From Flavobacterium hungaricum (GTDB lineage Bacteria; Bacteroidota; Bacteroidia; Flavobacteriales; Flavobacteriaceae), in assembly GCF_015182285.1 (NCBI RefSeq), contig NZ_PRDM01000002.1:310001-374000 (forward strand): DNA of 64,000 nucleotides, written 5' to 3'. A program made the translations under genes and the position numbers. The notes beneath the pieces are model-generated. The model was not told where the DNA came from, made no database searches, and saw nothing but the letters and a program-made list of their open reading frames with translations. Positions 8,063-15,535 of the stretch are shown here, one piece after another. Within the stretch, counting starts at the first letter, position 1; each line of letters begins with the position of its first letter.

Positions 8063-8881
8063 TTAGAATGTTGATGCAGGAAATCTTTTGATAAGATTAT
8101 TGGTTAGTTTCCCTGTGGTATAGACATATTCTGTTGGAGTTATTCCAGTATGTTTTCTAAATTCTTTTATTAAATGCGACTGGTCTGAAAATCCTGCATC
8201 ATAACAAATTGTGGTTAGATTGGTGTCGTCAGGTTTGTTTTTTAGTAATTTCAAGAAATGATGGAGTCGTATAATGTTCCCGAATTTTTTAGGATTTAGT
8301 CCAATGCATTCTTTGAATTTTCTTTCTAGATGCCTTTCGGTGTAACCGGTATATTCAACCAATTGTTTTATAGAAAAGAGCCCTTTATGAGCCATAATAA
8401 AATTTAAGGAACTGTCTATTAGGAACTGGTTTGAAGAAGGTTTTGCGGCCATTATTGACCTGAAAAAATGATTTAAAAGAGCCACACGAGCCTGATTATT
8501 TTGTTCTGATAATTTTTCTTGCAGTACAGCAATTTTTTGGTCAAAGACCTCTTCTACAGGAATAATAGCGTCGTGGAATTCATGGGCAGGAATTCCTAGT
8601 AATTGATGGATCCCGTTGGGTTGAAAAACGACAATTAGTAATGTTATTTCATTCTCAGAATAAAGATCTTTAAAACCGTTAAGCTGTCCATACAAAAAGG
8701 AAGCAGGTAAATAATCTTTTACTTCTCCGATTTTAGATATGAGCTTACTTTTTACAGAAAAGACAAGACCAGTATTACCATCAGAAAACAAACGAAACTT
8801 TTGGACAGCGGTTTCTGCATTATCTAAAAAAAGGTAATGTTTGATATAAGGTGATAATTCTTTTGATGGTGAAACCTGCAT
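8063..8881 (-). CDS. AraC-family transcriptional regulator
   Basis: The 272-residue protein from ATG 8881 has an N-terminal sensor-like domain of about 150 residues beginning 'MQVSPSKELSPYIKHYLFLD'. A C-terminal AraC double HTH follows: the first is around 'SIKQLVEYTGYTERHLERKF', the second ends in ICYDAGFSDQSHLIKEF and TGITPTEY. The second-helix pattern GF-x-DQSHL-x-x-x-F is diagnostic. A TTG at 8905 would add eight residues but is less likely. The nitrilase gene lies 70 nt downstream in the same orientation, a plausible target. Confidence 0.85.
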   Translation of the reverse strand: MQVSPSKELSPYIKHYLFLDNAETAVQKFRLFSDGNTGLVFSVKSKLISKIGEVKDYLPASFLYGQLNGFKDLYSENEITLLIVVFQPNGIHQLLGIPAHEFHDAIIPVEEVFDQKIAVLQEKLSEQNNQARVALLNHFFRSIMAAKPSSNQFLIDSSLNFIMAHKGLFSIKQLVEYTGYTERHLERKFKECIGLNPKKFGNIIRLHHFLKLLKNKPDDTNLTTICYDAGFSDQSHLIKEFRKHTGITPTEYVYTTGKLTNNLIKRFPASTF

Positions 8882-8983
8882 GACTATAATTGATTTTGAA
8901 TGCAATTGAATGTCATTTGCAAATAATTATGAGTTTAGCAAAATTAGGGATATTTTCCTTGAAAAACTTTTAATTTCTAATCT

Positions 8984-9064
8984 AGCCCCGATAGAAACGA
9001 TATCCTCTATTGGTCTCGTTTCTTTAACGAGACCAATAGAGATATAGTGTATAGCGGGAATAGA
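8984..9064. repeat. Compound palindromic intergenic element
   Basis: A perfect 16-bp inverted repeat (9005-9020 with 9026-9041, 5-nt loop) sits inside imperfect outer arms (about 8986-9004 with 9041-9059, CCCG...TATC against GATATAG...CGGG). No T-run follows, so it is not a standard terminator. From memory, elements of this outline recur in Flavobacterium spacers; copies elsewhere were not checked. Confidence 0.6.
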
Positions 9065-9106
9065 GGTGTTTTGAAAATGAATGCTCTGCTCCTAAAAATC
9101 AAAATA

Positions 9107-9865
9107 TTACTCCTGTAAAGCGATTTTTACCTTTGGCATCATGCGATCAACAAACATTTTGTAAGCAAGCTGCGAAGGATGTAGTCCATCTGAAGCTACA
9201 AGATTTGGATTGCTTAAACCTTGTCGCGTAATGTCTGTAATGTTTACAAAAACAATATTATTGTTGTTGCAGTATTTCTCGGCAAAAGAATTGTATTGAT
9301 CTATTTCGGTAGAAATCATAGCGCTTTGATCGCCAGCTACACTTTTTCCATATGGTGTGTAAGCATAATCTGGAATCGAAATAACCACAACATTTTTTGC
9401 GTCACCTTTAGCAAGCTTAATAGCCTTGTTTACCAATTCTGGAAATTCTTTTTCGTAAACAGAAAAATTTCGATGTTGATATTGATTGTTCACTCCGATT
9501 AAAAGCGTTACCAAATCGTAATTGGAGTCTGGATTTTGGGTGTTAATGGCCGAAAGTAAATTGGTTGTTGTCCAGCCTGTTGTAGCAATTATTTTTAGCG
9601 AAATGGTACTTGCATACATACTTACGAGACTTTGTTTAAGCTGCTCTGGAAAACGACAGGTTTCGCAGACACTCTGACCAATTGTATAACTGTCTCCCAA
9701 AGCTAAATAATTTATAGTGCTGGGAATGGGAAGATTCGGATTTGTAACCGGCGGATTTACAACTGGCGGTGGAGCAGCAGTAGGGGCGGATTCTTCGGAT
9801 GAGCTGCAGCTCAGAAGAAATATAGAAAGTATAATGGTAACTATTTGTTTAAAATGTGGTTTCAT
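9107..9865 (-). CDS. SGNH/GDSL-family hydrolase lipoprotein
   Basis: The 252-residue protein has a lipoprotein signal (MKPHFKQIVTIILSIFLLSC) with the lipid-bearing Cys at 20, then Ser-Ser-Ser-Glu-Glu, the Bacteroidetes surface-export type of tail, and a Pro-rich linker. Block I is GDSYTIG (nucleophile Ser about 59), block III is GVNNQ and block V is DGLHPS with the catalytic Asp and His. It is probably a cell-envelope esterase or acetylesterase; the substrate is unknown. It stands alone in orientation between the palindromic element and the DUF3050 gene. Confidence 0.87.
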   Translation of the reverse strand: MKPHFKQIVTIILSIFLLSCSSSEESAPTAAPPPVVNPPVTNPNLPIPSTINYLALGDSYTIGQSVCETCRFPEQLKQSLVSMYASTISLKIIATTGWTTTNLLSAINTQNPDSNYDLVTLLIGVNNQYQHRNFSVYEKEFPELVNKAIKLAKGDAKNVVVISIPDYAYTPYGKSVAGDQSAMISTEIDQYNSFAEKYCNNNNIVFVNITDITRQGLSNPNLVASDGLHPSQLAYKMFVDRMMPKVKIALQE

Positions 9866-9931
9866 AATTCGTTTAAATTAGATTGGGACTCTTTAAACAA
9901 ATAGTTACGTTAAATATGATGTTTTGGATTT

Positions 9932-10714
9932 TTAAACCATTTCTGTTTTTAGAAGGATTTCTTCTTCGATGGCGTTCCAAAGTGCAATTCTTTTTTCAAG
10001 AGCCAAAATAGAAACTTCTTCTACTTCTTTCCATTTTAGAGCATCATTTTCACATAATTCGTCAATCATCTGCATCGCCATTGGTCCGTGTTCGTCGGCG
10101 TCGAGTTCTATGTGTCGTTCAAAATAATATAATAATTTGGCCAAGTCGGTTTCTGGCAGGTTTTTCTGGAAGTTTTTAAGGATTTCAGTAAACATGCTCG
10201 GAATCAAGTCTTCTCTTCCAAAGGTAAAAGCCGCTGCAATCTCGTGTGGTTTTCCTTCTTCTATTACTCTAAAAGTAAAGTCTAAAAAGGCTTTTACGTT
10301 TGGGTGTAATGAACTTTGCTTGATAGCCACAAATATATTTTGCAGTGAAGTTACTTCTGATAAGAATTTTAAAATTCCGGTGGTATCAGCACCGCAATCT
10401 TCCATTGCCTCCAAATACATCTCGTAATGGCTTTGTCTTCTTCCGTCAAGGGTCAAATCAGTTTCTTCTGCAAGTACAATTTCGTTGATTAAATATCGGG
10501 TTCCCGGATTTTTGGTAGCAAACCAAGGCGTTGTAGTACAGGTAAGTTTGGCTTGTAAGGCTTTTAAAAGTGACATAAAATCCCAAACGGCAAAAACGTG
10601 TGTTTCTAAGAAACAGTGTAAATCGTCTATGCTCTGAATTTTATTGTATAATGAATGATTTAAAAGCTGGTCTTTTTGAGTTTGGATACTTTTGTTTATC
10701 GTTTCGATATTCAT
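9932..10714 (-). CDS. DUF3050 protein (haem-oxygenase-like helical fold)
   Basis: This 260-residue, helix-rich cytoplasmic protein matches DUF3050 as I remember it. It has the motifs LETHVFAVWDFMSLLK (Glu37, His39), NEIVLAEETD (Glu78, Glu83), SHYEMYLEAM (His96) and a C-terminal YYFERHIELDADEHGPMA. These acidic and His residues are spaced like the metal ligands of haem-oxygenase-like diiron oxidases, so an oxygenase role is possible but unproven. The start is ATG 10714. A gcdH terminator lies just upstream. Confidence 0.7.
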   Translation of the reverse strand: MNIETINKSIQTQKDQLLNHSLYNKIQSIDDLHCFLETHVFAVWDFMSLLKALQAKLTCTTTPWFATKNPGTRYLINEIVLAEETDLTLDGRRQSHYEMYLEAMEDCGADTTGILKFLSEVTSLQNIFVAIKQSSLHPNVKAFLDFTFRVIEEGKPHEIAAAFTFGREDLIPSMFTEILKNFQKNLPETDLAKLLYYFERHIELDADEHGPMAMQMIDELCENDALKWKEVEEVSILALEKRIALWNAIEEEILLKTEMV

Positions 10715-10735
10715 TTTTGGAAATTTTGGTGCAAA

Positions 10736-10768
10736 GATAAAAAGCTTCTCGGTTAGAAGAAGCTTTTA
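10736..10768 (-). terminator. Terminator downstream of gcdH
   Basis: A 9-bp stem (AAAGCTTCT at 10741-10749 with AGAAGCTTT at 10758-10766) is followed on the minus strand by a T-run. It lies between the gcdH stop and the DUF3050 start. Confidence 0.65.
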
Positions 10769-10802
10769 GTATTGATTTTGTGTATATTTTAATAATTATT
10801 TG

Positions 10803-11981
10803 TTATTTAAATGCTGGAATTCCAGTTACATCCAAACCAGTTATCAATAAATGAATGTCATGAGTGCCTTCATAAGTAATCACACTTTCGAGGTTCATCA
10901 TATGGCGCATAATAGAGTATTCGCCGGTGATTCCCATTCCGCCAAGCATTTGTCTAGCTTCACGCGCAATGTGTATGGCCATGTCTACATTGTTGCGTTT
11001 TGCCATAGAAATTTGTGCTGTAGTAGCTTTTCCTTCGTTTCTTAAAACACCTAAACGCCAAGTTAGCAATTGTGCTTTGGTAATTTCGGTGATCATTTCG
11101 GCTAATTTTTTCTGCTGCAATTGTGTTCCTCCAATTGGTTTTCCAAACTGAATTCTTTCTTTGGCATAACGCAAAGCAGTATCGTAGCAATCCATAGCTG
11201 CACCGATTGCACCCCAGGCAATTCCGTAGCGAGCAGAATCTAAGCATCCAAGCGGAGCTCCAAGTCCAGATTTGTTTGGCAGCAGGTTTTCTTTAGGCAC
11301 TTTTACGTTATCAAAAATCAATTCGCCCGTTGCAGAGGCACGCAGCGACCATTTATTATGTGTTTCTGGAGTAGAAAAACCCTCCATACCGCGTTCTACA
11401 ATTAAACCATGAATTCTGCCTTCTTCATTTTTTGCCCAAACGACAGCAATATCTGCAAAAGGCGCATTAGAAATCCACATTTTTGCACCATTTAAAAGAT
11501 AATGATCGCCCATATCTTTAAAATTGGTAATCATGCTTCCAGGATCAGAACCGTGATCAGGCTCTGTTAAACCAAAACAACCGATAAATTCTCCTGTTGC
11601 CAGTTTTGGCAGGTATTTCATGCGTTGTTCTTCGTTTCCGTATTTCCAAATAGGGTACATTACCAAAGAAGATTGTACAGACGAAGTAGATCTTACACCA
11701 GAATCACCGCGTTCGATTTCCTGCATGATCAAACCATATGAGATTTGGTCTAAACCTGCACCGCCGTATTCTACCGGAATATAGGGACCGAAACCGCCAA
11801 TTTCGCCTAATCCTTTTATTATTTGTTTTGGGAATTCGGCTTTTTGAGCATATTCTTCTATTATTGGAGAAACTTCTCTTTTGACCCACGCACGTGCAGA
11901 TTCGCGAACCAATTTGTGTTCGTCTGTTAGCAAATCGTCTAAGTTATAGTAATCTGGCGATTGAAATAAGTCTGGTTTCAT
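10803..11981 (-). CDS. gcdH: Acyl-CoA dehydrogenase, glutaryl-CoA dehydrogenase type
   Basis: The 392-residue protein is a standard acyl-CoA dehydrogenase: an N-terminal helical domain, the FAD/substrate region 'FGLTEPDHGSDPGSM' and 'WISNAPFADIAVVWAK', then the C-terminal helices with RIQFGKPIGGTQLQQ and QMLGGMGITGEY. The catalytic base is the Glu in YEGTHDIH near the C-terminus, placed as in glutaryl-CoA dehydrogenases. In that role it oxidatively decarboxylates glutaryl-CoA to crotonyl-CoA during lysine and tryptophan breakdown, passing electrons to ETF. It has its own promoter and terminator. A broader acyl-CoA specificity cannot be excluded. Confidence 0.85.
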   Translation of the reverse strand: MKPDLFQSPDYYNLDDLLTDEHKLVRESARAWVKREVSPIIEEYAQKAEFPKQIIKGLGEIGGFGPYIPVEYGGAGLDQISYGLIMQEIERGDSGVRSTSSVQSSLVMYPIWKYGNEEQRMKYLPKLATGEFIGCFGLTEPDHGSDPGSMITNFKDMGDHYLLNGAKMWISNAPFADIAVVWAKNEEGRIHGLIVERGMEGFSTPETHNKWSLRASATGELIFDNVKVPKENLLPNKSGLGAPLGCLDSARYGIAWGAIGAAMDCYDTALRYAKERIQFGKPIGGTQLQQKKLAEMITEITKAQLLTWRLGVLRNEGKATTAQISMAKRNNVDMAIHIAREARQMLGGMGITGEYSIMRHMMNLESVITYEGTHDIHLLITGLDVTGIPAFK

Positions 11982-12001
11982 GTTTATAGTTTTTAAGAAA
12001 A

Positions 12002-12034
12002 CAAATTTACTGAATAAAAATATAACAAATCAAA
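12002..12034 (-). promoter_or_regulatory. Bacteroidetes-type promoter of gcdH
   Basis: On the minus strand, TTTG (12034-12031) and TAAATTTG (12009-12002) are 21 nt apart, matching the -33/-7 consensus. The implied start site is about 15 nt before the ATG at 11981. It overlaps the left arm of a 15-bp perfect inverted repeat (12016-12030 with 12039-12053). Confidence 0.6.
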
Positions 12035-12092
12035 GCTTATTTGTTATATTTTTATATCGTAAAAATAAAATTATTAGGGAATTGGCAAATTA

Positions 12093-12127
12093 TTTGTAGT
12101 TTATTGATAATTTATGAACTATTTTTG
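12093..12127 (+). promoter_or_regulatory. Promoter of the TPR-AraC gene
   Basis: TTTG at 12093-12096 and TATTTTTG at 12120-12127 are 23 nt apart, at the long end for this promoter class. The ATG follows at 12147. Confidence 0.45.
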
Positions 12128-12146
12128 AATTCCAAAAACACACTAA

Positions 12147-13907
12147 ATGAGGCTGATCATCTCTTTTACATTTTTACTATTGTTTTATACCACCGCTGCT
12201 CAACCCAAAAAAGAGTTTACAGAACAGGAGTTTATAGCAATACAAAGTAAAATTCGATTCAGTATTAACGGAGATTTTGACGAGGGACTCAAATATGTCC
12301 GTCAATTACAGCAGTCTAAAAATCCAGAACACCAGGCTTTTGCTTATGGTGCCGCCTCTTATTTGTATCAATTAAAAAACAATAAAGCCAAATCTGAAGA
12401 GTTGTACCCAATTGCATTGCAATATTGGGAAAAAATGCCAGAATCGGATCAAAAAATTAAACTAAGGTCTTATCTGTATAATTATCGGGGACTGGCAGAA
12501 TGGAAAAGAAGAAATTTTAGTAAAGCCTTAACCAATTATCAGGAAGGAATTCGGTTGTCGACTAAGATTAACGATATCATTCAAATTGTAAAGTTTAAAA
12601 GCAACATTGCATTAGTCAATGAACAAGTTGGAAATTACGAGCTTTCGATCAAATACCTCAGACAGAACAATGATTTTCTGGATAAAAACGAAAATTTATA
12701 CGACAGAGATCAGTTTCAAAACAGTAAGAGCAACATAAATAATAACTTAGGAAACTCTTACGAAGCTTATTATATGAAAAATCGAAAGCGGAGCGATTTG
12801 TTAGATTCTGCTGAATATTTTTACAAAAAATCAATTACCTATTCTCAAAATTTTATTGATAATAAAATGAATGCCAAGCTTAGTCTGGGCAATATTTATT
12901 TGGTTAAAAAAGATTTTGCAAATGCCGAAAAGATCTATTACGATATTGCAATTTATGCCAAGCAGACTAATAATGAAATTTATTTTCAGATAGCCAGTTA
13001 TAATTTAGGAGACCTTTATTATGATCAAAAAAAATACGATAAAGCCCTTATTTTCTTAAAAAAGGTAGACTCTGTACTGGCTAAGAACAAAACAATTGAT
13101 AACAGCTATTTTAGATCTAATTTTATTCAGGCTAAAATTTACAGCATTAAAAACGAACCTGAATTAGCCTATAAACATTCCAAGTTATACCTGGATTCTT
13201 ATGAGAATTACGAAGGTGATCTTAGAGACGAAGCGCTTGAAGTTAATTATCAATTAGGAACTGCAAATCTTAGTGAAGAGATGATTAGCGTTCGGGAAAA
13301 ATACAAATACGAAGTATTTTGGAATAAGGCGTTAAAGATATTTTATGTGATTCTTGTTATCGGAATTGTGTTTTTCTTGATCAAAAATATCAGGGACAAA
13401 AACAAAGCCCACAAGAAAATGAATGCTTTGATCGAAGAGTTTAAAGCCAACTTAGAGAAAAAAGAAATCGAAAAAGAACAAGTACAAATACCAGAAGAAA
13501 TTATAGTTCCTGAACTCGAAGAAGTACAGCTTAAAAAGGAAAATGCTAATTTAAGTATTGACGAAGCTAAAGAAGATAAGATTGTAGAAAAATTACTGGC
13601 ACTTGAAGAAAAATTAGAATACTTAAATGCCGATTTTACTTTACCGTACGCGGCAAAAAAAATCAAAACCAATACCACTTATTTATCTTATGTAGTTAAC
13701 AAACGTTTTGGTAAATCTTTTGGTGAATATACCAATGAGTTGAAAATTAATTATGTAATTAATCAAATGATAACCAATCATTTGTATCGAAAATATTCTA
13801 CTCAGGCTATTGCAGAAAGTGTTGGGTTTAAAAATGCGGTTTCATTTGCGAAATCATTTCGCAAAAGGACTGGAGTATCTCCAGCCCAGTTTGCGAGTAA
13901 TATTTAA
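12147..13907 (+). CDS. TPR-membrane-AraC hybrid regulator
   Basis: The 586-residue protein starts with a signal-like segment (MRLIISFTFLLLFYTTAAQ). Several TPR-like repeats of Tyr/Ala/Leu-rich helix pairs occupy about 60-380. A transmembrane helix follows at about 393-412 (IFYVILVIGIVFFLI), then a Lys/Glu-rich coiled coil to about 470 and a C-terminal AraC HTH (TNTTYLSYVVNKRFGKSF; IAESVGFKNAVSFAKSFRKR; TGVSPAQF). This layout, with a periplasmic TPR sensor and a cytoplasmic DNA-binding domain, is common in Flavobacteria. Its targets are unknown; it is convergent with the precursor-peptide array 17 nt away and could regulate it. Confidence 0.82.
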   Translation: MRLIISFTFLLLFYTTAAQPKKEFTEQEFIAIQSKIRFSINGDFDEGLKYVRQLQQSKNPEHQAFAYGAASYLYQLKNNKAKSEELYPIALQYWEKMPESDQKIKLRSYLYNYRGLAEWKRRNFSKALTNYQEGIRLSTKINDIIQIVKFKSNIALVNEQVGNYELSIKYLRQNNDFLDKNENLYDRDQFQNSKSNINNNLGNSYEAYYMKNRKRSDLLDSAEYFYKKSITYSQNFIDNKMNAKLSLGNIYLVKKDFANAEKIYYDIAIYAKQTNNEIYFQIASYNLGDLYYDQKKYDKALIFLKKVDSVLAKNKTIDNSYFRSNFIQAKIYSIKNEPELAYKHSKLYLDSYENYEGDLRDEALEVNYQLGTANLSEEMISVREKYKYEVFWNKALKIFYVILVIGIVFFLIKNIRDKNKAHKKMNALIEEFKANLEKKEIEKEQVQIPEEIIVPELEEVQLKKENANLSIDEAKEDKIVEKLLALEEKLEYLNADFTLPYAAKKIKTNTTYLSYVVNKRFGKSFGEYTNELKINYVINQMITNHLYRKYSTQAIAESVGFKNAVSFAKSFRKRTGVSPAQFASNI

Positions 13908-13923
13908 GTTTCAAGTTTTTGTA

Positions 13924-14064
13924 TTAACCATTTCCACTGCCTCCGCCGCCGTTTTTAGGATCAACAGGAGGGGTTTCTCCATCACCGCCTCTTACAGCTT
14001 TTTGCTGTTCTTTCGTCATTTGCTGAGATTCGAAATCACTGAATTTAATATCTGAATTTTTCAT
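13924..14064 (-). CDS. Double-glycine leader peptide precursor, copy 1
   Basis: This 46-residue precursor has a leader (MKNSDIKFSDFESQQ, then MTKEQQKAVRGG) ending in Gly-Gly at 26-27. A 19-residue core follows, DGETPPVDPKNGGGGSGNG. The leader resembles the Bacteroidetes GG-type natural-product precursor families. The core has no Cys and only one Ser and one Thr, so lanthionine chemistry is unlikely. Cleavage after GG would be done by the C39 exporter at 18136. This copy has the most diverged leader of the four long-core copies. It is the last of the array in transcription order and convergent with the TPR-AraC gene. Confidence 0.75.
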   Translation of the reverse strand: MKNSDIKFSDFESQQMTKEQQKAVRGGDGETPPVDPKNGGGGSGNG

Positions 14065-14109
14065 TTTGTAGGTTTTTATATTTAGTAAATGTTTTTTATG
14101 AATTGAAAA

Positions 14110-14253
14110 TTATTTTCCGTTTCCACTGCCTCCGCCGCCATTTTTAGGATCAACCGGAGGGGTTTCACCGTCACCGCCTCTTACTGTTTTTTGTTGTTCT
14201 TTTGTAAGCTGCTCTAATTGGAAATCGCTGAATTTTAAATTTGTATTTTTCAT
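14110..14253 (-). CDS. Double-glycine leader peptide precursor, copy 2
   Basis: This 47-residue precursor has the leader motif LEQLTKEQQKTVRGG, the same 19-residue core as copy 1, and an added C-terminal Lys. The DNA just before the ATG (ACCTACAAA on the minus strand) is shared with copy 1 and probably serves as the ribosome-binding region. It differs from copy 3 at only a few positions. Confidence 0.75.
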   Translation of the reverse strand: MKNTNLKFSDFQLEQLTKEQQKTVRGGDGETPPVDPKNGGGGSGNGK

Positions 14254-14307
14254 TTTGTAGGTTTTTTATATGTATTTAAATTTTATTATTCTTAAGACTT
14301 AAAGAGA

Positions 14308-14448
14308 TTAACCATTTCCACTGCCTCCGCCTCCATTTTTAGGATCAACCGGAGGGGTTTCACCATCACCGCCTCTTACTGTTTTTTGCTGTTCTTTTGT
14401 AAGCTGCTCTAATTGAAAATCGCTGAATTTTAAATTTCTATTTTTCAT
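14308..14448 (-). CDS. Double-glycine leader peptide precursor, copy 3
   Basis: This 46-residue precursor has a leader identical to copy 2 apart from Arg for Thr at residue 4, and the same 19-residue core ending in GNG. Near-identity of core and leader with copies 1, 2 and 4 points to recent tandem duplication or gene conversion. Confidence 0.75.
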   Translation of the reverse strand: MKNRNLKFSDFQLEQLTKEQQKTVRGGDGETPPVDPKNGGGGSGNG

Positions 14449-14500
14449 TTGGTAGTTTTTAAATTGAGTTATTAGGTTTTATTCTTTTTATAAATTGAAA

Positions 14501-14644
14501 TTATTTTCCATTACCACTTCCGCCGCCGCCGTTTTTAGGATCAACTGGAGGAGTTTCTCCATCACCGCCTCTTACTGCTTTTTGTTGTTCTTTTGTAATT
14601 TGCTCTAATTCGAAATCACTGCATCTTAAATTTGTGTTTTTCAT
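14501..14644 (-). CDS. Double-glycine leader peptide precursor, copy 4
   Basis: This 47-residue precursor has the leader MKNTNLRCSDFELEQ followed by ITKEQQKAVRGG, the conserved 19-residue core and a final Lys. It is the only copy with a Cys, in the leader (residue 8) where Phe is usual, so the Cys would be removed on cleavage. Codons differ silently from copies 2 and 3 at several core positions while the protein is kept, which suggests selection on the core. Confidence 0.75.
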   Translation of the reverse strand: MKNTNLRCSDFELEQITKEQQKAVRGGDGETPPVDPKNGGGGSGNGK

Positions 14645-14673
14645 TTTGATAGGATTTTATATTTATTGTGTTA

Positions 14674-14826
14674 TTATTTTTTGACTATATAATTAACAGT
14701 GTTGCCGCTTCCGCCGCCGCCATTTTTAGGATCTGTATCGCCGTCACCGCCTCTTACTGCTTTTTGTTGTTCTTTTGTAAGCTGCTCTAGTTCGAAATCG
14801 TTGAATTTTAATTTTGTGCTTTTCAT
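14674..14826 (-). CDS. Double-glycine leader peptide precursor, copy 5 (variant core)
   Basis: This is the first gene of the array in transcription order, 50 residues long. The leader is FELEQLTKEQQKAVRGG. The core is DGDTDPKNGGGGSGN followed by TVNYIVKK, so the ETPPV stretch is shortened and a hydrophobic/basic tail is added. It is the most divergent copy in the core, yet keeps DPKNGGGGSGN exactly. That segment may be the functional part. Confidence 0.75.
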   Translation of the reverse strand: MKSTKLKFNDFELEQLTKEQQKAVRGGDGDTDPKNGGGGSGNTVNYIVKK

Positions 14827-15535
14827 CTTTTTAATTTTTAATTGAGATTGGATGGTATTTTATAATCTTTCCGTCAAGAGTGATGTAATTTTTGAGCAGA
14901 TTTTTCTGCTTTAACAAAAAACCTGCAATAAAAATTCTGCTTCTAGACGTGAAGTTTTTTTTGATTTTTGTATCGTTAAAATTTAGTTGTAAGACTAAAT
15001 AATTAGTAGTCAAATAGACTTTGCAGGTTAGTTTTTCTATTTTTTGGGGTAGATAGAAAAAGGTAAAAGTTATTTTCTACGCGCTGAATATTCCTTTTTA
15101 AAAGGCGGGTAATTTTAAAAAACAGATGTTTTTACAGTTTAAAATTGTTCTTTTTTTTAATCTCAATCTGCATTTTTCAGGTGTTTTTTTAGAGTGTTTT
15201 TAGACTCTTTTTTTGAGCTTAAAAGTCACTTTTTAGAACTCATTTTTGGACTATTTTTTATATCAAAATCTTGTGTTTTGGAATGCCTCTTTTTCATGTT
15301 TTTTGATTTTACGATTATTACTTGTTCAAAACTAGATAAAAAGGAAAACCGTTAATCGAAATTACACTTTTACAGCTTTTTACCAAAAAATAATCAGTGC
15401 AATCCTTTGTAAATCAAAAGATTGTGTAGCTTACTATTGTAGGTATAATTTATAAATTGTATGTGGTATAATTAATAAAATGTATGTGTTCATGCATTTT
15501 TTATCAATAAAAACTCCAATATTTGCATTGTAATT
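14827..15535. other. Long AT-rich spacer between divergent arms of the peptide island
   Basis: I see no supportable gene in these 709 bp. It should hold the promoters for the array (leftward) and for the VKOR gene (rightward). About 15175-15255 is T-rich with repeated TTTTTTAGA-like motifs every 15-25 bp. A minus-strand -7-like TAGTTTTG lies at 15334-15327. Two 14-of-15-like direct repeats (ATAAATTGTATGTGG at 15452 and ATAAAATGTATGTGT at 15475) lie 23 bp apart, about 50-85 bp before the ATG at 15536. A 60-codon minus-strand frame at 14831-15013 looks accidental. Confidence 0.6.

Larger units (their letters stand above)
13924..14826 (-). repeat. Five-copy tandem array of precursor-peptide genes
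   Basis: Five direct repeats of about 190 bp each contain a coding part of 141-153 bp and an AT-rich spacer of 29-52 bp. The C-terminal coding half is the most conserved at DNA level. The segment just before each ATG is also alike. Confidence 0.85.

Noticed and set aside
13924..14826. CRISPR array
   Set aside because: The regular repeats are about 190 bp and are open reading frames with starts and stops, not short repeats with unique spacers.
14831..15013. 60-codon minus-strand frame before the precursor array
   Set aside because: No leader motif or double glycine, composition of AT-rich noncoding DNA.
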